16,861 nucleotides of DNA, taken from assembly GCA_900313775.1 (NCBI GenBank), contig OMSP01000206.1, positions 1 to 16,861 of the forward strand, written 5' to 3'. Under the pieces are notes generated by a model. It made no database searches, was not told the origin of the DNA, and worked only from the letters and a program-made list of their open reading frames with translations. Below are positions 7,069 to 14,371 of the stretch, piece after piece. Made by a program: the position numbers and the translations under genes. The stretch comes from an uncultured Eubacteriales bacterium (GTDB taxonomy: Bacteria > Bacillota > Clostridia > Lachnospirales > Lachnospiraceae). How positions within the stretch are numbered: position 1 is the stretch's first letter; every line of letters starts with the position of its first letter.

Positions 7069-7527
7069 ATGGAGATCGAACGAAAATTCCTGGTGGGCAA
7101 ACTGCCCTTTGATGTGAAAGAATATCCCTGCCGGCGCCTGTCGCAGGGATATATCTCTACGGATCCGGTGATACGGATCCGGGAGTACGACGAGAACTCG
7201 TTCGAACTGACCTGCAAGGGGCGGGGACTGATGAGCCGTGAGGAGATCAATCTTCCGATCAGCAGGGAAGCCTATGAGCATTTGAGCGGAAAGGTCGAAG
7301 GGCGCGTGATCAAAAAGATCCGTTATCTGATCCCTCTGGAGAACGATCTGACCTGTGAGCTCGATGTCTTTGAGGGCGATCTGTCGCCCCTCGTGCTCGC
7401 GGAAGTCGAGTTCGACTCCGAGGAGGCAGCCGGAGCTTTCACCCCTCCCCTGTGGTTCGGCCGGGAAGTCACCGCCGACCCCGCCTACCAAAACTCCACT
7501 CTCTCATCACAGAGCAGTCCCGCATAG
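7069..7527 (+). CDS. CYTH domain protein (triphosphate-binding; probable triphosphatase)
   Basis: CYTH proteins form a beta-tunnel that binds triphosphates with metal ions; members include inorganic triphosphatases, thiamine triphosphatase and class IV adenylate cyclases. The 152-residue sequence begins with the defining ExExK motif (E2, E4, K6 in MEIERKFL). The alternating basic and acidic tunnel residues follow: RIRE near 36-39, CKG near 49-51, REEIN near 57-61, KIRY near 83-86, CELDVFEG near 96-103 and LAEVEF near 110-115. The start 1 nt after the preceding stop implies co-translation with the BI-1-like gene. No HD or CHAD domain is attached, which points to a simple stand-alone bacterial CYTH phosphatase, but the substrate cannot be told. 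The last dozen residues (rich in Ser/Gln) are likely disordered. Confidence 0.9.
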   Translation: MEIERKFLVGKLPFDVKEYPCRRLSQGYISTDPVIRIREYDENSFELTCKGRGLMSREEINLPISREAYEHLSGKVEGRVIKKIRYLIPLENDLTCELDVFEGDLSPLVLAEVEFDSEEAAGAFTPPLWFGREVTADPAYQNSTLSSQSSPA

Positions 7528-7542
7528 ACAAAGACATACTAA

Positions 7543-7570
7543 AAGGCCACCGCATACAGGCGGTGGCCTT
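7543..7570. terminator. Bidirectional intrinsic terminator
   Basis: An 11-bp perfect stem (AAGGCCACCGC, 7543-7553, with GCGGTGGCCTT, 7560-7570) encloses a 6-nt loop. On the minus strand the stem runs into CCTTTTAG; on the plus strand into CCTTATTTAT. It lies between the convergent CYTH and hom genes and should end both transcripts. Confidence 0.9.
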
Positions 7571-7588
7571 ATTTATCGATATGAAAGA

Positions 7589-8803
7589 TCAGTCCGCGAG
7601 CCGGATCGCGCTCATGATCTCGGGGTGCTTCTGGCGGCACATCATGAAGTCCGCCTCGCTTACCTCGCCGGTCACGATACCTAGTTCTCCTGACAGACCC
7701 TCGACCTTGATGACCCAGAGCGATCCGAGTTCTTTCTCCATCTCTGTGACCAGAGCCTTGTCACCGTGAATACGCGCGAAGAAACGCCGTTTCTCCTCGC
7801 CGAGATCGGCGACAGGCATCTTGTCGGCGCTCCACACGAGTCTTTTAACTGCGTGCGGGAACTGCACAGCCTCCATCACATCGGAGACGACCGCGCTGGC
7901 TGTCGGGAGTTTGCCGGCCCCCTGTCCGTAAAACATCGTGTCTCCCAGCATGTCGCTCGTCAGAAAGATCGCGTTGAACTCCATATTGACGCCGGCGAGC
8001 GCATGCTCCTTGTCAAAGAGCATCGGGGCTACCATTGCGTGGACCTTATCCTCCTCGATGACGCTCGATCCGACCAGACGGATCACGCGGTCCATATGCT
8101 TGGCATAGGCCATGTCCTCGGGAGTGATACCGGTGATACCCTCGGTGTGCACATCCTCAAAGTCAACGAATTTTCCCGTGACGATCGAGGAGAGGATCGC
8201 AATCTTGCGGCAGGCGTCCCATCCCTCGACATCAGCACTCGGATCCGCCTCTGCAAATCCTTTCTCCTGTGCTTCCTTGAGTACTTCATCATAGCCTGCG
8301 CCATCATCGTACATCTTGGTAAGCATATAGTTGGTCGTACCGTTTAAAATGCCGAAGATCTTCTGGATATGATCAGCTGTCAGACAGCTCCTGAGATTCC
8401 GGATGATCGGAATGCCGCCGCCGACACTCGCCTCAAAGATGAAACGCACATCGTGCTCACGGGCAAGCTCAAGGAGCTTACTGCCGTTGGCTGCGACCAT
8501 CGCCTTATTTGAAGTGATGACGCTCTTGCCCATCTCCAGACACTGCGACACAAATTTAGTGGCAATATCCACGCCGCCCATGGTCTCGACCACGATACTG
8601 ATCTCGTCGTCATAGACGATATCAGTGATATCATGTACGACCAGGTCTTCGAAAGGATCGCCCGGAAATTCACGCAGGTCAAGGATCTTTTTGACTGTGA
8701 TCGCTTCGCCGGCGCGCTCCGTGATGAGTTCACGGTTGCGATCGAGGATCTCGACAACGCCTGAGCCGACTGTTCCGTATCCCATAACTGCTATCTTTGC
8801 CAT
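7589..8803 (-). CDS. hom: Homoserine dehydrogenase
   Basis: Hom reduces aspartate semialdehyde to homoserine with NAD(P)H, at the branch to threonine and methionine. The Rossmann motif is GYGTVGSG (8-15). Catalytic and substrate regions are TSNKAMVA near 97-104, EASVGGGIPII near 124-134, LNGTTNYML near 153-161 and ADPSADVEGWDACRK near 186-200, with the Asp/Lys pair D196 and K200. At 404 residues it is about 25-30 shorter than the usual monofunctional form. The C-terminal part (from about 335, RRFFARIHGD) is a reduced ACT-like module, so classical threonine feedback could be altered. The ATG at 8803 has GAGAGGG upstream and lies 19 nt after prfB. It is the last gene before the terminator at 7543-7570. 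Confidence 0.96.
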   Translation of the reverse strand: MAKIAVMGYGTVGSGVVEILDRNRELITERAGEAITVKKILDLREFPGDPFEDLVVHDITDIVYDDEISIVVETMGGVDIATKFVSQCLEMGKSVITSNKAMVAANGSKLLELAREHDVRFIFEASVGGGIPIIRNLRSCLTADHIQKIFGILNGTTNYMLTKMYDDGAGYDEVLKEAQEKGFAEADPSADVEGWDACRKIAILSSIVTGKFVDFEDVHTEGITGITPEDMAYAKHMDRVIRLVGSSVIEEDKVHAMVAPMLFDKEHALAGVNMEFNAIFLTSDMLGDTMFYGQGAGKLPTASAVVSDVMEAVQFPHAVKRLVWSADKMPVADLGEEKRRFFARIHGDKALVTEMEKELGSLWVIKVEGLSGELGIVTGEVSEADFMMCRQKHPEIMSAIRLAD

Positions 8804-8822
8804 TGTTTTACCCTCTCTTTGA

Positions 8823-9930
8823 TTATTTCTGTTGCGACCACTTTAAATACGCGTCGATAAACCCATCGATATCGCCGTCAAGGACGGCGTCCGCGTTGGT
8901 CTTCTCATAATTTGTCCGCAGATCCTTGACCAGCTTGTACGGCTGGAGGAAATAAGAGCGGATCTGACTGCCGAAATCAATATCCTTGACATCGCCGCGG
9001 ATACCCTCCGCCTTGGCTTTCTGTGCCTCGAGCTCTCTCATATAGAGTTTCGTCTTGAGCATCTGCATAGCCTTGTCTTTGTTCATATGCTGCGAGCGCT
9101 CATTTTGGCACTGGACCACGATCCCCGTCGGGAAATGCGTGATCCGGATCGCCGAGGAGGTCTTGTTGATATGCTGTCCGCCGGCGCCGCTGGATCGGTA
9201 GGTGTCGATCCGGATATCGTCGTCATTGATCTCGATCTGAATATCCGTATCCAGTTCCGGCATCACCTCGCAGGACGAAAAGGACGTCTGCCTCTTGCCG
9301 TTTGCGTTGAACGGTGACATGCGCACCAGACGGTGTACTCCGTGCTCGGATTTCAGATACCCGTAGGCGTTCTCGCCGCGGACCTCGAAGGTGACCGACT
9401 TGATCCCGGCCACATCGCCCTCCTGGAAATCGATCTCTTCGACCTTGAATTCCTTGCCGGCCGCCCATTTGGTATACATGCGGTAGAGCATGCTGGTCCA
9501 GTCGCAGGCCTCGGTGCCTCCCGCTCCCGGATGGAGCGTAACGATCGCCGAGCGGTCATCGTACTCACCGGAGAGCAGCGTCTCCATGCGCAGCGCTGAA
9601 AACTTATCCTCAAACGCCCGGAGCTCCTCTCCTATTTCGGAGAGCATGCTCTCGTCCTCATCCGTTTCACACATCTCGATCAGGTCCTGCAGATCCCGGT
9701 AGCTCTGGTCCAGAGCATCGATCTCCTCCACCTGATTCTTCAGATGTCCTGCTTCCTTGGTGGTCGCCGTCGCCGCTTCGGGGTCATCCCAGAAGCCCGG
9801 CTCAGCCATCACCAGATCCAGTTCAGCTATCCTGTCCTTCTTTGCTGCAGTGTTAAAGTGAATCCCTCAGATCTTTTAATGGTTCTTCATAGGCAAGCAG
9901 TGTCGCCTTGTATTCATCGATTACTACCAT
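8823..9930 (-). CDS. prfB: Peptide chain release factor 2, expressed by +1 programmed frameshift
   Basis: RF2 ends translation at UGA and UAA codons. The gene is split in two frames: 25 codons from the ATG at 9930 (MVVIDEYKATLL... ending DSL) meet an in-frame TAA at 9855-9853; skipping T9855 continues in the +1 frame (NTAAKKDRIAELDL, then MAEPGFWDD) to the TAA stop at 8825-8823. The joined product is 368 residues. Numbered this way the SPF tripeptide falls at 205-207 and GGQ at 250-252, exactly as in E. coli RF2, with Ser at 246. RF2 genes in most bacteria use a CTT TGA shift site at codon 26 for autoregulation; here the stop is TAA. An annotation starting at 9812 (GTG) or 9809 (ATG) would miss about 39 residues. 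Its SD overlaps the secA stop 5 nt upstream, so it is coupled to secA. Confidence 0.95.
9852..9867 (-). other. Programmed +1 frameshift site of prfB with TAA in place of TGA
   Basis: Minus-strand reading: AGG GAT TCA CTT TAA C. The slippery CTT codon and the following stop-plus-C match the known RF2 site in shape. The SD-like stimulator upstream (GAGGGA) is weaker than the E. coli AGGGGG, and the gap to CTT is a little longer. Both reading frames encode recognisable RF2 sequence on either side of this point, which is strong evidence that the shift is genuine and not a sequencing error. Confidence 0.88.
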
Positions 9931-9935
9931 TAATC

Positions 9936-12548
9936 TCACCTCTTTCCTTTTCTGCCACAGCAATTCTTATACTTCTTGCCGCTGCCGCAGGGGCAGGGAT
10001 CATTAGGATACACTTTCTTGTTGGCTCTCTGCTTCGGCTTGGCCGGCTCCGACTCGCCGCGGTTGGTCGCCATCGGCCTTGCGATCTCTTCCCTCTTCGG
10101 AGCCTGCTCGACCTTGATATGATACATGAGTCTCAGGGTATCTTCCACGATCCCCTGCTGCATCTCGTTGAACATATCAAATCCGAGCATCCGGTATTCG
10201 ACCAGCGGGTCACGCTGACCGTAGGCCTGCAGACCGATGCCCTGACGGAGCTGATCCATATCATCGATATGGGCCATCCATTTGTTGTCCACCGCACGCA
10301 GCAGCACGACACGCTCGACTTCACGCATATTCTCCGGCTCCGGGAACTCCGCCTCCTTTGCCTCGTACGCCGCACGCGCCGCAGACTGCAGTTCCTCTGT
10401 GATCTCTCCGACAGACTTAGTCCTGACGTCTTCCTCGGTGACCGCCGGGATCGCCGGGATCGTGTTCTTCAGCCTCATATCCAGTCCGAGCAGATCCCAC
10501 TGCTCCTTGTCCATATGAGGATTGAGAACCATGCTGACATTGTCGTCGATATAGCCATCGATCATATGCAGGATCGAATCTTTCATGTTCTCACCGTCGA
10601 GGACCTTGCGGCGCTCCTCGTAGATCAGCTCGCGCTGTTCATTCATGACCTGGTCATATTCAAGCAGCTGCTTGCGGATACCGAAGTTGTTGCCCTCGAT
10701 CTTCTTCTGTGCCGATTCGATGGCTTTAGAGAGCATCTTGTGCTCGATCTGCTCTCCCTCCTCGATGCCGAGCGTCTCGAAGATGCTCATCATCCGCTCG
10801 GAACCGAACAGTCTCATCAGATCATCTTCCAGAGAAATATAGAATCGGGACTCACCCGGATCTCCCTGACGACCGGAACGGCCGCGCAGCTGATTGTCAA
10901 TACGGCGGGACTCATGGCGCTCGGTACCGATGATACGCAGGCCTCCGAGAGCGACCGACTCTTTGTCAAGCTTGATATCAGTACCGCGGCCGGCCATATT
11001 GGTGGCGATCGTCACGGCGCCGTGAGCGCCGGCGTCTGCGATGATCTCCGCCTCCATCTCATGGAACTTGGCGTTTAAGACATTGTGCTTGATGCCTTCC
11101 CGCTTGAGCATCTTAGACAAAAGCTCGGAGACCTCGATCGTGATCGTGCCGACCAGCACCGGCTGACCTTTCACTTCCGTGCCGTCCTCCATCACCGCTG
11201 TCTTATTGTGAGACTTGATGATCTCCTCGATGACCGCCCGGAACTTCTCCCGCTGGGTCTTATAGACCGCGTCCTCATTGTCCACGCGGATGACCGGTAC
11301 ATTGGTCGGGATCTCTATGACGTCCATTCCGTATATCTCGCGGAATTCCTTCTCTTCAGTGAGAGCGGTACCGGTCATACCGGCCTTCTTCTCATATTTG
11401 TTGAACAGGTTCTGGAATGTGATCGTCGCCAGCGTTTTGGATTCACGTTTGATCTTCACATGCTCCTTCGCCTCGATCGCCTGATGCAGACCGTCCGAAT
11501 AACGTCTGCCCGGCATGATACGGCCGGTGAATTCATCGACGATCACGACTTCGTCTTCCGGCGTGACCACATAGTCCTGGTCGCGGAACATCAGATTGTG
11601 TGCGCGCAGCGCCAGGATGATATTGTGTTGGATCTCCAGATTCTCCGGATCAGCCAGATTGTCGATATGGAAAAACTGCTCTACTTTGGTGACGCCGTCC
11701 GCGGTGAGGTTGACCTGTTTCTCCTTCTCGTCGACGATGAAATCGCCGGTCTCCTCGATATCCTCGCCCATGATGGCGTTCATCTTGGTGAACTCGCCGC
11801 TCGCCTCGCCTCGCTTAAGCTGTCTGGCGAGGATATCACAGGCGTCATAAAGCTTGGTCGACTTATCGCTCTGTCCGGAAATGATCAGAGGCGTTCTCGC
11901 CTCATCGATCAATACCGAGTCGACCTCGTCGATGATGCAGTATTTCATTCCGCGCTGGACCAGTCTCTCTTTGTAGATGACCATGTTGTCACGCAGGTAA
12001 TCAAATCCGAGTTCGTTGTTTGTGATATAAGTGATATCGCAGTTGTAGGCCTCACGGCGCTCGTCCGGCTCCATGGAGTTGAGTACCACGCCGACGGTCA
12101 GTCCGAGGAATCGGTGGATCGCTCCCATCCAGTCCGCGTCACGCTGGGCCAAATAGTCGTTGACTGTGACGATCTGCACGCCCTCTCCGGTCAGCGCATT
12201 GAGGTATGCCGGCATGGTCGACACCAGAGTCTTTCCTTCACCGGTCTTCATCTCGGCAATGCGTCCCTGATGGAGGATGATACCGCCGATCAGCTGGACT
12301 TCAAAGGGCCGCAGACCGGTCGCTCTGTCAGCCGCCTCCCGGACGACCGCGAAGGCCTCCGGCAGAATATCGTCCAGAGTCTCACCTGCTGCCAGCCTCT
12401 CTTTAAACTCGCCGGTCTTGGCGCGCAGCTCGTCGTCTGATTTCGCGCGCATCTCCTCCTCCATACCGTTGATCTGCTGAACCAGCGGCATGATGCGTTT
12501 GATCTCGCGATCGCTGTGGCTGCCTACGATTTTGCTTACAATGCTCAT
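9936..12548 (-). CDS. secA: Preprotein translocase ATPase SecA
   Basis: SecA drives secretory proteins through the SecYEG channel by ATP hydrolysis at the inner face of the membrane. The 870-residue protein is full length. Walker A MKTGEGKT is at 100-107, and the DEAD-type Walker B IIDEVDS at 205-211. The later motor region contains NMAGRGTDIKL and the GLRIIGTERHESRRIDNQLRGRSGRQGDPG signature in two consecutive parts. A basic linker leads to a SEC-C zinc motif at the end (C852, C854, C863, C864; CPCGSGKKYKNCC), which contacts SecB or ribosomes in other species. The ATG at 12548 has AAGGAG 7 nt upstream. It lies 10 nt after dapB and 5 nt before prfB; the secA-prfB pair is standard in Bacillota, the dap genes upstream are less so. 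Confidence 0.98.
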   Translation of the reverse strand: MSIVSKIVGSHSDREIKRIMPLVQQINGMEEEMRAKSDDELRAKTGEFKERLAAGETLDDILPEAFAVVREAADRATGLRPFEVQLIGGIILHQGRIAEMKTGEGKTLVSTMPAYLNALTGEGVQIVTVNDYLAQRDADWMGAIHRFLGLTVGVVLNSMEPDERREAYNCDITYITNNELGFDYLRDNMVIYKERLVQRGMKYCIIDEVDSVLIDEARTPLIISGQSDKSTKLYDACDILARQLKRGEASGEFTKMNAIMGEDIEETGDFIVDEKEKQVNLTADGVTKVEQFFHIDNLADPENLEIQHNIILALRAHNLMFRDQDYVVTPEDEVVIVDEFTGRIMPGRRYSDGLHQAIEAKEHVKIKRESKTLATITFQNLFNKYEKKAGMTGTALTEEKEFREIYGMDVIEIPTNVPVIRVDNEDAVYKTQREKFRAVIEEIIKSHNKTAVMEDGTEVKGQPVLVGTITIEVSELLSKMLKREGIKHNVLNAKFHEMEAEIIADAGAHGAVTIATNMAGRGTDIKLDKESVALGGLRIIGTERHESRRIDNQLRGRSGRQGDPGESRFYISLEDDLMRLFGSERMMSIFETLGIEEGEQIEHKMLSKAIESAQKKIEGNNFGIRKQLLEYDQVMNEQRELIYEERRKVLDGENMKDSILHMIDGYIDDNVSMVLNPHMDKEQWDLLGLDMRLKNTIPAIPAVTEEDVRTKSVGEITEELQSAARAAYEAKEAEFPEPENMREVERVVLLRAVDNKWMAHIDDMDQLRQGIGLQAYGQRDPLVEYRMLGFDMFNEMQQGIVEDTLRLMYHIKVEQAPKREEIARPMATNRGESEPAKPKQRANKKVYPNDPCPCGSGKKYKNCCGRKGKR

Positions 12549-12558
12549 ATAAATCTCC

Positions 12559-13305
12559 TTAGATTACGTCCTGCATACTATACAGACCCGGTTTTGCGCC
12601 CGCGAGGAACTTTGCGGCCTCAAGAGCCCCCTTCGCAAAGAGTTTGCGGGAATAGGCCATATGCGAGAAGGTGATCACCTCATCCTCTCCCGCGAAGATG
12701 ACATCATGCGTGCCTACGATCGAACCGCCACGCACAGCACTGATGCCGAGTTCCTTTTTATCTCTCTTGTGTCGTACCTGAGAGCGGTCATAAACATACT
12801 CCAACTCTCCTTTTTCATTGGCCGCTTCAGCCAGCGCGATCGCCGTACCGCTTGGTGCGTCGATCTTTTGATTGTGATGCTTCTCGACGATCTCGATATC
12901 ATAGCCGGCTGCTGAAAGCTGCGGCGCTATCTCCTTCAGGATCTTGATCAGCACATTGATACCCACTGACATATTGCCGGACCTCAGGATCGCGATCTTC
13001 TTGGCTGCCTCGTCTATCGATGCGATCTGCTGATCGGAAAGTCCCGTCGTACAGATGACAAACGGCAGCTTTTTGTCGACACAATAAGCGAGCAGTTCGT
13101 CGAAGACAGACGGATTGGAGAAATCAACGACTACATCCGCAGTCTCCGTCACATCTGCCAGTTTCTCATATGCCGGATAATCCCCGTTCGCCTCGCCAAG
13201 CGCATCAACACCTACCGAGATCTTTGTCTGTTCGTCGGCCGCGGCCATATCGGAGACCACCGCTCCCATCCTGCCGCTGCATCCGCAGAGTAGTATATTC
13301 GTCAT
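12559..13305 (-). CDS. dapB: 4-hydroxy-tetrahydrodipicolinate reductase DapB
   Basis: DapB reduces the product of DapA with NAD(P)H in the diaminopimelate/lysine pathway, which also feeds peptidoglycan. The 248-residue protein starts MTNILLCGCSGRMG with the nucleotide-binding GxxGxMG form at 8-14. FVICTTGLS is near 82-90, and the catalytic signature EKHHNQKIDAPSGTA is at 141-155 (H143, H144, K147). The frame stays open 38 codons further upstream, but that reading overlaps the end of dapA, is low-complexity, and lacks family similarity. The ATG at 13305 has AAGGGGG about 5 nt upstream. It begins 11 nt after dapA and ends 10 nt before secA. Confidence 0.97.
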   Translation of the reverse strand: MTNILLCGCSGRMGAVVSDMAAADEQTKISVGVDALGEANGDYPAYEKLADVTETADVVVDFSNPSVFDELLAYCVDKKLPFVICTTGLSDQQIASIDEAAKKIAILRSGNMSVGINVLIKILKEIAPQLSAAGYDIEIVEKHHNQKIDAPSGTAIALAEAANEKGELEYVYDRSQVRHKRDKKELGISAVRGGSIVGTHDVIFAGEDEVITFSHMAYSRKLFAKGALEAAKFLAGAKPGLYSMQDVI

Positions 13306-13316
13306 CTTTTCCCCCT

Positions 13317-14207
13317 TCAGGCCAGCTTCAGCCCGTAATCTTTCATTGCCTGTGCCAGCCGCTCGACGTTTTGCGGTTCCATCGGGGTCATCGGCATGCG
13401 CAGACCGCCGACATCCCAACCGAGCAGGTTCATCGCTGTCTTGACCGGGATCGGGTTGACCTCACAGAAGAGCGCGTCCACAAGCGGCAGCATATCAAGC
13501 TGCATCTTAGCTGCTTTCTTAGTATCGCCGTCCAGATAACTCATGACCATCTCATGGACCTTTGCCGGTGCGACATTGGAGACCACCGAGATGACTCCGC
13601 GGCCGCCGACTGAGAGGATCGGGATCGTCTGGTCATCATTTCCTGAGTACAGCTCGAGTTCTCCGTTTGTGAGATGTGCGATCTGAGCGATCTGGGAAAT
13701 GTCTCCGCTTGCCTCTTTGATGCCGACGATATTGTCGACATGGTTGATCAGCCAGGCCGCCGTGTCAGCATTGATGTTGCAGCCTGTACGGGATTTGACA
13801 TTGTACATTATGATCGGAAGATCGACCTTGGCGGCGATCTGAGAATAGTGTTCGATCAGTCCCTTCTGGGTGGCCTTGTTGTAATAAGGTGTCACGATAA
13901 GCAGAGCGTCCGCGCCGTCGGCCTGAGCCTTCACTGACAGATCGATCGCAGTATAAGTCGCGTTTGAACCTGTGCCCGCGATGACCGGGATCCGTCCGTT
14001 CACATACTCGCAGGTGAAGCGGACCGCCTCCGAGTGCTCCTCCTCACTCAAAGTCGAGGACTCACCTGTCGTGCAGCAGATGATGATCGCGTCGGTACCG
14101 TTCTCGATCTGATCGTCGAGCAATTCACCGAGCTTGCTGTAGTTGACACTTCCGTCTGCCGCAAAAGGCGTTACCAATGCGACTCCGGCACCTGTAAATA
14201 TAGCCAT
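13317..14207 (-). CDS. dapA: 4-hydroxy-tetrahydrodipicolinate synthase DapA
   Basis: DapA condenses pyruvate with aspartate semialdehyde, the committed step toward lysine and diaminopimelate. The 296-residue TIM-barrel protein shows the CCTTGES motif near 44-50, the catalytic triad positions (T46/T47, Y109, Y135), R140 for the semialdehyde, and the Schiff-base lysine K164 in VGIKEASGD. The Y135 context reads YNVKSRTG, where most family members have Pro at the Lys position. The ATG at 14207 is preceded by GGGAGGT at 5-6 nt. It is the first gene of the operon continuing through dapB, secA, prfB and hom. The leader from the proposed promoter is only about 43 nt, too short for a lysine riboswitch. 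Confidence 0.97.
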   Translation of the reverse strand: MAIFTGAGVALVTPFAADGSVNYSKLGELLDDQIENGTDAIIICCTTGESSTLSEEEHSEAVRFTCEYVNGRIPVIAGTGSNATYTAIDLSVKAQADGADALLIVTPYYNKATQKGLIEHYSQIAAKVDLPIIMYNVKSRTGCNINADTAAWLINHVDNIVGIKEASGDISQIAQIAHLTNGELELYSGNDDQTIPILSVGGRGVISVVSNVAPAKVHEMVMSYLDGDTKKAAKMQLDMLPLVDALFCEVNPIPVKTAMNLLGWDVGGLRMPMTPMEPQNVERLAQAMKDYGLKLA

Positions 14208-14256
14208 ATGCTACCTCCCGTGTGCGATATTATCCCTATTATTATGCTGAATAATT

Positions 14257-14285
14257 ATTTTACCATCTTTACACCTTTTTTTCCA
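14257..14285 (-). promoter_or_regulatory. Promoter candidate for the dapA-dapB-secA-prfB-hom operon
   Basis: On the minus strand TAAAAT at 14262-14257 and TGGAAA at 14285-14280 are 17 nt apart. Each matches consensus at four to five of six positions. RNA would start near 14250. Other AT-rich -10-like boxes nearby (CATAAT at 14246-14241, GATAAT at 14234-14229) lack a matching -35. The 164-nt spacer holds this and the divergent promoter and nothing else I can name. Confidence 0.4.
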
Positions 14286-14296
14286 GTCCTTCCCGC

Positions 14297-14325
14297 ATGA
14301 CAAATAATGTGCTATTTGATATGAT
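14297..14325 (+). promoter_or_regulatory. Promoter for the 603-residue membrane protein gene
   Basis: ATGACA at 14297-14302 (five of six to TTGACA) and an extended -10 TGATATGAT ending at 14325 (TATGAT at 14320-14325) are separated by 17 nt. RNA would start near 14332, about 40 nt before the ATG at 14372. This is the best-matching promoter in the window. Confidence 0.65.
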
Positions 14326-14371
14326 GTGGATAGCAACCGGCACATGATATCCGATTCTTAAGGAGAGATTT

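Noticed and set aside
6453..7250. 265-codon minus-strand open frame opposite the BI-1-like and CYTH genes
   Set aside because: Product is Asp/His/Gln-rich antisense sequence lacking any family signature, and the plus-strand genes have promoter, ribosome binding sites and terminator.
9813..9935. prfB disruption read as a pseudogene or sequencing frameshift
   Set aside because: The break lies at codon 26 with a CTT-stop-C site as in known RF2 genes, and both frames carry RF2-like sequence, so programmed frameshifting explains it.
9744..11078. Long plus-strand open frames (444 and, at 11085-12440, 451 codons) opposite secA
   Set aside because: They are antisense shadows of the highly conserved, codon-biased secA and prfB genes; products are His/Leu/Asp-rich with no family pattern and no ribosome binding site.
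14208..14256. Lysine riboswitch or T-box leader upstream of dapA
   Set aside because: The leader is only about 43 nt from the proposed start, and the whole spacer of 164 nt is AT-rich without the helices of either element.
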